Source of the DNA: Flavimobilis sp052324925
GTDB lineage: Bacteria; Actinomycetota; Actinomycetes; Actinomycetales; Cellulomonadaceae
DNA length: 64,000 bases
Direction: 5' to 3' (one strand)
NCBI GenBank assembly: GCA_052324925.1
Contig: JBQPRE010000001.1
Part shown: piece by piece, positions 58,031 through 64,000 of the stretch
How the letters are laid out: each line of letters starts with the position of its first letter
How positions within the stretch are numbered: the stretch's first letter is position 1
The notes under the pieces: model-generated
What the model saw: only the letters and a program-made list of their open reading frames with translations
What the model was told of the DNA's origin: nothing
The model's database searches: none
Made by a program: the position numbers and the translations under genes

Positions 58031-59365
58031 GTGCGCGTCATCACTGAGCTCGGGACCTTGCTGAAGATCCGTGACTTCCGACGGCTCTTCGCGATCAGGC
58101 TCGTGAGCCAGTCGGCCGACGGCATGTTCCAGGCCGGCCTCGCGACCCTCTTCTTCTTCTCTCCCGAGCGCGCGTCGAGCGCCGGGCAGGTCGCGGTCGC
58201 TTTCGCCGTGCTCCTCGCGCCGTTCACGATCGTCGGCCCGTGGGCTGGCGTGTTCCTCGATCGCTGGCGTCGGCGGCAGGTGCTCCTCGTGGGCAACCTC
58301 GTGCGCTCGGCGGTCGCCATCGTCATCGGTGGGCTCATGCTCGCGACGCCCGCGGGCGAGGATCTGGGGCTGGGGATCTACGTCCTCGCTCTCGTCAACC
58401 TGTCGATCAACAGGTTCTTGCTCTCCGCCCTGTCGGCGGGTCTGCCGCGGATCGTCGACGGTCCGCTGCTCCTCACCGCGAACTCCCTCCTGCCGACTCT
58501 CGGAGCTGTGGCGTCGGGGGTGGGCGCGGGGCTCGGGCTGGTCATCGGGCTCGTCGCACCGGCGGGCCGGGTCAAGGACGCGGGCGCCGTCGTCGTCGCC
58601 GCGGTGCTCATGGCCGGGGCGTCTGCGCTCGCGCTGCGTCTGCGTGCCGATCGACTCGGCCCCGAGGATCCCGATCGGACTCCTCTGCGCAGCTCGCTGG
58701 GTGTCATGGCGCGGGACCTAGCCGCGGGGGCGCACTACCTCTGGCGGCGCGGGACGCCAGGGCAGGCGCTCGTCGTCATGGCCGTGCACCGTTTCTTGTT
58801 CGGCATGACCATGGTCTACGGGATCTTGCTCGCGAAGAACTATCTCGCTGACCCCGCGGATGCGACGGGCGGGCTCGGCACCTTCGCTCAGATCGGCGCC
58901 GCGACCGGCGTGGGGTTCGCGGCGGCCGTCGTACTGTCACCCACCGTGGGGGCTCGGCTCGGGCAGCGTCGATGGATCCTCGTGTGCCTGGGGCTGGGGG
59001 CCTTCGCGCAGGGCGCGCTTGCGATTCACGTCTCGCTTCCCCTCATGCTCGTGGCGGGAGCCGCGCTCGGGCTGTCGTCGCAGGGTGCGAAGATCGCGGT
59101 CGACACGATCGTGCAGCGGGATACGGCCGACGAGTTCCGGGGACGCGCCTTTGCGTTGTATGACGTCCTCTACAACACCGGGCTCGTGGGTGCGGCCGCG
59201 CTTGCGGCGCTCGTCCTGCCCGACGACGGCTATTCGCGCCCGTTGTACGGGGCGCTTGCGGCGGTGTACGTCGTGGTGGCGTGGGTGTTTGCGGGGCGTG
59301 GGGCGCGGGTTGCGCACGAGGTCGAGCTTCCGGGCCGCGCGGCGCGGGAGTCCGAGGCGGCCTGA
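58031..59365 (+). CDS. MFS transporter
   Basis: A 444-residue major facilitator with about twelve hydrophobic segments. The opening LLKIRDFRRLFAIRLVSQSA then DGMFQAGLATLFFF and the motif A loop AGVFLDRWRRRQVLLVGNLV identify the group of drug/macrolide-exporter-like MFS proteins frequently found after ino1 in Micrococcales. The second half has ALGLSSQGAKIAVDTIVQRD and EFRGRAFALYDVLYNTG. The GTG start appears leaderless. The substrate is unknown; conservation beside ino1 and padR suggests a housekeeping rather than acquired role. Confidence 0.88.
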   Translation: MRVITELGTLLKIRDFRRLFAIRLVSQSADGMFQAGLATLFFFSPERASSAGQVAVAFAVLLAPFTIVGPWAGVFLDRWRRRQVLLVGNLVRSAVAIVIGGLMLATPAGEDLGLGIYVLALVNLSINRFLLSALSAGLPRIVDGPLLLTANSLLPTLGAVASGVGAGLGLVIGLVAPAGRVKDAGAVVVAAVLMAGASALALRLRADRLGPEDPDRTPLRSSLGVMARDLAAGAHYLWRRGTPGQALVVMAVHRFLFGMTMVYGILLAKNYLADPADATGGLGTFAQIGAATGVGFAAAVVLSPTVGARLGQRRWILVCLGLGAFAQGALAIHVSLPLMLVAGAALGLSSQGAKIAVDTIVQRDTADEFRGRAFALYDVLYNTGLVGAAALAALVLPDDGYSRPLYGALAAVYVVVAWVFAGRGARVAHEVELPGRAARESEAA

Positions 59366-59492
59366 CCGGCTCTCCGGCCGGCTGGTCGTGCGCCGTGGGG
59401 ACCGTCGCGGGAGGCGTCCCACGCGTTTGTCAGGTTGGCTGCCTAACGAAGTCTCATCTTGGTAACAACCTCCGACTGACCGGGCATGGGTA

Positions 59493-59560
59493 AGTAAGTG
59501 TTCCTTACTATGGCTGCAGCCCTCCTCGCGGAGGCCCGTTGGCGCAATGATGCGTCATTG
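59493..59560 (+). promoter_or_regulatory. Promoter region of the oligopeptide-type ABC operon
   Basis: The 212-bp gap after the MFS gene holds three short symmetric motifs. AGTAAG/CTTACT (59493-59498 with 59504-59509) spans a possible TACTAT -10 box. CCTCCTCGCGGAGG (59521-59534) is a perfect palindrome. CAATGA/TCATTG (59545-59550 with 59555-59560) lies just before the GAAAGGG ribosome site. They are candidate operators; no regulator gene is adjacent. Confidence 0.4.
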
Positions 59561-59577
59561 AGCGAAAGGGACGACGA

Positions 59578-61302
59578 ATGTTCCGCACTACCCGCAAGCG
59601 CATGCTCCCCGTGGTAGCTCTCACGGCAAGCCTCTCGTTGCTCGCCGCCGGCTGCGCCGGCGACGACAAGCCCACCGAGACCCCGAAGCCCGGTGGCTCG
59701 GGCTCCTCTGACGGCGCCGCCGCCAAGATCGACCGCCCGCTCGTCGTGTTCGCCGGTTCACAGACGCCGATCACGCCGAACTTCAACCCGTACGCGCCCA
59801 CCGTGCTCCACGGCGCCCTCGGCCCCATCTACGAGACGCTCTTCCACTACAACAAGACGTCGGCCGACCCGGCCACCCCGATGCTTGCCGAGTCCTTCGA
59901 GTTCAACGAGGACGGGACCGCGGCGACCATCAAGATCCGCCAGGGCGTCAAGTGGAACGACGGCAAGGACTTCACCGCCGACGACGTCGTCTTCTCCTTC
60001 ACCAACGTCGCCAAGGCGAACTACATCGACAGCGCTACGGCCGTCGACGCCTCGACCGTCGAGCTGAAGTTCAACGCGCCGTCGTTCACCAACGAGTGGG
60101 CCATCTTCGGCGCGACGTTCATCGTCCCGAAGCACATCTTCGGCGAGTTCACCGACCTTGAGAAGCTCGTGGCGTTCGCGAACGACACTGCCCCCGTCGG
60201 GACCGGACCGTTCGTCCTCGAGGCCGCGACGTCCGCGTCGTACACGCTCAAGGCCAACCCGACCTACTGGCAGAAGGGCAAGCCCGCGCTCCAGGAGGTC
60301 CAGTACCTCGGGATCGACGGCAACAGCTCCGCACAGGCCATGATGCAGGCGGGCGAGCTCGACTACATGTCGCTCTTCGTGCCGAACCCCGAGTCGCTCA
60401 CCGGCGGCGGCGAGGTCGCCATGGTCAACACGCCCATGGACCCGACCGTGCTCTACACGTGCGCCAACGCAGATCTTGGCTGCGAGGGTGCTCAGACGGA
60501 CCCCGCCGTCCGCAATGCCCTCAGCCTCGCGCTCGACCGCGGCACGATCAACAAGAAGGCCTTCGTCGGTCTCGCCGGTTCGATCTCACCGACGTTCGCG
60601 CTCCTGGGCCGTGACGACAAGTGGATCGCCGACGACATGCCCAAGGAGATCGCTCAGGCGGCCGACGTCGCGGGGGCCGAGAAGACCCTCACCGACGCGG
60701 GCTATGCCAAGGGCTCGGACGGCATCTTCGCCAAGGACGGCAAGAAGGTCTCCATGAAGCTCATGGTGATCTCCGACTGGTCCGACTACGTCGCAGCCAC
60801 CGAGCTCATCTCCGCCCAGGCCAAGGCCGCGGGCATCGAGGTCACGGTCGAGACGACCGACTGGGACGGCTTCTCCAACGCCCGCCTCTCCGGCGACTAC
60901 GAGCTCATCATCGGCGGTATGGTCGGCACGTCGCTGTCCGACCCGTTCCAGCTCTACCGCGACTGGTTCGCCGGGACGCACACCCAGAAGGTCGGCACCA
61001 ACCTCGAGCCCGGCCAGTGGAACATGACCCGGTACTCGAACAAGATCGTCGACGACGCCGTCGCGGTCGCAGCAGGGACGCGTGACGAGGCCACCAAGAA
61101 GGAGGCCTACGGCAAGATCCAGACGGAGATCGTCCGCGATCTCCCCTACATCCCGCTCATCATCAACGCCACGCAGACGTTCTTCAACACGGTCGACTAC
61201 AGCAACTGGCCGACCGAGGACAACATGTTCGCGTTCCCGGCCTCGTGGGGCTCGGTCTCCTCGGGTGTCGTGCTCGCTGACCTCACTGGTCCCGCGAAGT
61301 GA
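59578..61302 (+). CDS. Extracellular solute-binding lipoprotein, family 5 (DppA/OppA type)
   Basis: A 574-residue binding protein. The signal peptide ends in lipobox LAAGC (lipidated Cys26), followed by a Thr/Pro/Gly/Ser linker. Family-5 features: PNFNPYAPTVLHGALGPIYE near residue 65, AESFEFNEDGTAATIKIRQG then VKWNDGKDFTADDVVFSF near 115, GTGPFVLE near 205, and DPAVRNALSLALDRGTINKK near 313. ATG 59578 follows GAAAGGG. Family-5 proteins bind oligopeptides, nickel chelates or, in actinobacteria and thermophiles, cello- and other oligosaccharides; the ligand cannot be decided here. First gene of an importer operon continuing past the window. Confidence 0.92.
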   Translation: MFRTTRKRMLPVVALTASLSLLAAGCAGDDKPTETPKPGGSGSSDGAAAKIDRPLVVFAGSQTPITPNFNPYAPTVLHGALGPIYETLFHYNKTSADPATPMLAESFEFNEDGTAATIKIRQGVKWNDGKDFTADDVVFSFTNVAKANYIDSATAVDASTVELKFNAPSFTNEWAIFGATFIVPKHIFGEFTDLEKLVAFANDTAPVGTGPFVLEAATSASYTLKANPTYWQKGKPALQEVQYLGIDGNSSAQAMMQAGELDYMSLFVPNPESLTGGGEVAMVNTPMDPTVLYTCANADLGCEGAQTDPAVRNALSLALDRGTINKKAFVGLAGSISPTFALLGRDDKWIADDMPKEIAQAADVAGAEKTLTDAGYAKGSDGIFAKDGKKVSMKLMVISDWSDYVAATELISAQAKAAGIEVTVETTDWDGFSNARLSGDYELIIGGMVGTSLSDPFQLYRDWFAGTHTQKVGTNLEPGQWNMTRYSNKIVDDAVAVAAGTRDEATKKEAYGKIQTEIVRDLPYIPLIINATQTFFNTVDYSNWPTEDNMFAFPASWGSVSSGVVLADLTGPAK

Positions 61303-61348
61303 CATCTGAGCCGAAGAGGAGCTGGAACGAAGTGAGGACGGCAGCACG

Positions 61349-62344
61349 ATGAAGTTCTACGTCAGAAGGATCACCTTCTATCTCGTGACCCTCTGGGCAG
61401 CCATCTCCCTCAACTTCTTCATCCCGAAGCTCATGCCGGGCAATCCCGCCGACATCTTCAGGGAGAACCTCCTCCGCCAGGGGGGCGAAGTCACGCCCGC
61501 CATGGAGAAGACGATCCAGCTCCTCTTCGGCTCACCCACCGACTCCCTCTGGGAGCAGTACACGCGGTACTGGTCGAACCTCTTCCAGGGCAACCTGGGA
61601 ATCTCGACCACGAAGTACCCCACCCCCGTGACAGAGCTTCTCGCGGACGCGATGCCGTGGACCCTCATCCTCGTCGGCACCGCGACCGTCATCGCGTTCG
61701 TCCTCGGAGTCGGGCTCGGCGCCTGGGCCGGCTGGAAGCGAGGCACGTGGGTCGACGGGTTCATCCCCGGATCTGCGCTCCTGCAGTCGATCCCCTACTT
61801 CTGGCTCGCGCTCGTCCTCGTCGCAGTCTTCGCTGTCAACCTCGGGATGTTCCCGATCATCGGCGGCTACTCGGCCCGCGAGTTCCGTGGTGGGCCCGAG
61901 ATGTCATGGGCGTTCATCTCGAACGCTGCATTCCACGCCGTTCTCCCAGCGGCCACGATCGTCATCTCCTCCGTCGGCGGCTGGCTCATCGGGATGCGCA
62001 ACATGATGGTCGCGACGCTGTCGGAGGACTACGTGACGACCGCCGAGGCCAAGGGCCTCAAGCCCTCACGCGTCTTCCTCACCTACGCGGCCCGCAACGC
62101 TGCACTCCCCTCGCTCGCGGGCTTCACGATCACGCTCGGGTTCGTCGTCGCCGGATCGATCGTCATGGAGCAGGTCTTCTCCTACCCCGGCATCGGCAAG
62201 CTCATGATCACCGCAGTCACCCAGAAGGACTTCGCTCTCATGCAGGGAGTGTTCCTCGTCATCACCCTCACGGTGCTCGCGGCGAACTTCCTCATGGACA
62301 TCTTCTACGGAATCATCGACCCGAGGGCGCGTCAGAATGTCTGA
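61349..62344 (+). CDS. Oligopeptide-type ABC transporter permease (DppB)
   Basis: A 331-residue permease with six hydrophobic segments, starting KFYVRRITFYLVTLWAAISL then NFFIPKLMPGNPADIF, the typical DppB/OppB opening. The ATPase-contact loop is EDYVTTAEAKGLKPSRVFLT near residue 227 and ends YAARNAALPSLAG. FSYPGIGKLMITAV and FYGIIDPRARQNV are C-terminal signatures. It overlaps the next permease gene by eight bases. Confidence 0.94.
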   Translation: MKFYVRRITFYLVTLWAAISLNFFIPKLMPGNPADIFRENLLRQGGEVTPAMEKTIQLLFGSPTDSLWEQYTRYWSNLFQGNLGISTTKYPTPVTELLADAMPWTLILVGTATVIAFVLGVGLGAWAGWKRGTWVDGFIPGSALLQSIPYFWLALVLVAVFAVNLGMFPIIGGYSAREFRGGPEMSWAFISNAAFHAVLPAATIVISSVGGWLIGMRNMMVATLSEDYVTTAEAKGLKPSRVFLTYAARNAALPSLAGFTITLGFVVAGSIVMEQVFSYPGIGKLMITAVTQKDFALMQGVFLVITLTVLAANFLMDIFYGIIDPRARQNV

Positions 62345-63341
62345 GAACACGACCATCGAGACCACCGCCGACGCCGCGCTCAGCCCAGCGGCAGGAACAC
62401 CCGTCCTCAGCGGCGCACCCCAGCGCGGCGGCCTGCGGTCCTTCATGCCGCGGATGTCCGGCAAGCTCATCGTCGGCCTCATCCTCACGATCGGCATCAC
62501 CGCGTTCGCGCTCATCGCACCGCACGTCACGCAGGACCCCCGCGTCTACGAGTCCGACCGCTTCCTGCCCCCGGGCGGCGGGCACCTGCTCGGCACCAAC
62601 AACCTCGGCGCCGACGTCCTCGCCCAGCTCGCAGAGGGCGCCGCAGGCTCACTCATGGTGGGGCTCGTCACCGGAGTCATCGCGATCACGCTCTCGCTCG
62701 TCTTCGGCATCGTCGCCGGGTACGTCGGCGGGTGGACCGACGAGATCCTCTCGCTCATCACAAGCATCATGCTCGTCATCCCGGGCCTGCCACTCATCAT
62801 CGTCATCGCGGCCTACCTCGAGAACCGCGACCTCATCGTCATCGCGATCATCCTCGGGCTCACCAGCTGGGCCGGGCCAGCGATCGTCCTGCGCACGCAA
62901 GCACGATCCCTGCGCAACCGGGACTATGTCGCGGCGTCCCGCGTCGCCGGCGAACGACCGACTCGCATCATCCTCGTCGAGATCCTCCCCAACCTGCTGC
63001 CGCTCCTTGCTGCCCAGTTCCTCGGCGCGTTCATCGCAGCAATCCTCGCCGAAGCCGGTCTGTCCTTCCTCGGCCTCGGCCCCTCAGGGTCCCTCACCTG
63101 GGGCGTCATGCTCAACCAGGCGATGGCCCACAACGCCTTCCAGATCGGGGCGTGGTGGTGGTTCGTCCCACCGGGCCTGCTCATCGCCCTCTTCGGCTGC
63201 GGCCTCTCGCTCATCAACTTCTCGATCGACGAGATCATCAACCCCAAGCTCCGCAATGCTCCGGCCGCGGTCAAGAGCGTCCGCAAGGCGCGCAAGGCGG
63301 GCGCCGAGGTCACGTCCTCCGCAGCCCCGAAGGAGGCCTGA
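62337..63341 (+). CDS. Oligopeptide-type ABC transporter permease (DppC)
   Basis: A 334-residue permease of the DppC/OppC type. A 40-residue cytoplasmic lead precedes the first helix (LIVGLILTIGITAFALIAPH). GGGHLLGTNNLGADVLAQLA near residue 78 is the family's LGTDxxGRDxxxR-like motif. The coupling loop is RDYVAASRVAGERPTRIILV near 200, and LAEAGLSFLGLGPSGSLTWG near 242 is another family signature. ATG 62337 lies inside the end of the DppB gene. Confidence 0.94.
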   Translation: MSENTTIETTADAALSPAAGTPVLSGAPQRGGLRSFMPRMSGKLIVGLILTIGITAFALIAPHVTQDPRVYESDRFLPPGGGHLLGTNNLGADVLAQLAEGAAGSLMVGLVTGVIAITLSLVFGIVAGYVGGWTDEILSLITSIMLVIPGLPLIIVIAAYLENRDLIVIAIILGLTSWAGPAIVLRTQARSLRNRDYVAASRVAGERPTRIILVEILPNLLPLLAAQFLGAFIAAILAEAGLSFLGLGPSGSLTWGVMLNQAMAHNAFQIGAWWWFVPPGLLIALFGCGLSLINFSIDEIINPKLRNAPAAVKSVRKARKAGAEVTSSAAPKEA

Positions 63342-63344
63342 GAC

Positions 63345-64000
<656 letters not shown>

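Noticed and set aside
59420..59460. Second DtxR/IdeR box (AGGTTGGCTGCCTAAC) before the oligopeptide-type operon
   Set aside because: The half-sites are out of register with the 19-bp consensus, with too many mismatches.

Overview
The window is a high-GC (about 70%) chromosomal segment of an actinobacterium. Gene content and order point to Micrococcales: rpsF-ssb-rpsR-rplI, then a MATE gene, then dnaB; a PadR regulator coupled to inositol-3-phosphate synthase; narKGHJI next to molybdenum-cofactor genes; and TANNNT -10 boxes placed six or seven bases before start codons. A Cellulomonas- or Sanguibacter-like organism fits, but the genus cannot be fixed from this sequence. No rRNA, tRNA, CRISPR array, insertion sequence or prophage was found. 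Genes run off both ends.

Layout. (1) 1-5.5 kb: a partial secreted protein, a GH3 beta-glucosidase, an SBF-like transporter and a nucleotide-sugar dehydrogenase. (2) 5.6-14.9 kb: a beta-manno-oligosaccharide locus on the minus strand, with a LacI regulator, sugar-binding lipoprotein, two permeases, GH2 beta-mannosidase, AGE-family mannose isomerase/epimerase and PfkB fructokinase. (3) 15.1-19.1 kb: an amino-sugar locus with nanE and a ROK kinase divergent from a GntR regulator overlapping a DUF4127 gene of unknown function. (4) 19.3-23.3 kb: a siderophore ABC importer behind a DtxR/IdeR-type iron box. (5) 23.5-25.3 kb: a Gfo/Idh/MocA oxidoreductase and a DNA alkylation repair protein. (6) 25.5-35.0 kb: molybdate uptake (HTH-TOBE protein, modABC, DUF6457) and molybdenum-cofactor synthesis (mobA, moaE, moaD, moaA, moeA, moaC, mogA, moeZ-type). 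(7) 35.1-44.4 kb: respiratory nitrate reductase narGHJI, narK and a regulator with a SufR/ArnR-like cysteine pattern. (8) 44.5-48.5 kb: CorA, EamA exporter, LysR regulator, an array of palindromic repeats and a Nudix hydrolase. (9) 48.5-59.4 kb: core genes dnaB, MATE, rplI, rpsR, ssb, rpsF, a class A PBP, padR, ino1 and an MFS transporter. (10) 59.6-64 kb: an oligopeptide/oligosaccharide ABC importer, cut by the window end.

How it fits together. Region 2 encodes a complete route: manno-oligosaccharide uptake, hydrolysis to mannose, isomerisation to fructose and phosphorylation. It has no transport ATPase of its own, so a shared MsiK-type ATPase is likely. Regions 6 and 7 form one functional island: molybdate import, cofactor assembly, its enzyme nitrate reductase, and a candidate redox or NO sensor. 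This indicates facultative anaerobic nitrate respiration.

Regulatory architecture. Many genes overlap by four bases (ATGA or GTGA). Stem-loops separate binding-protein or enzyme genes from their downstream partners. At least eight genes look leaderless. A family of GATAGC-type 41-nt palindromes with compensatory stem changes is scattered between genes.
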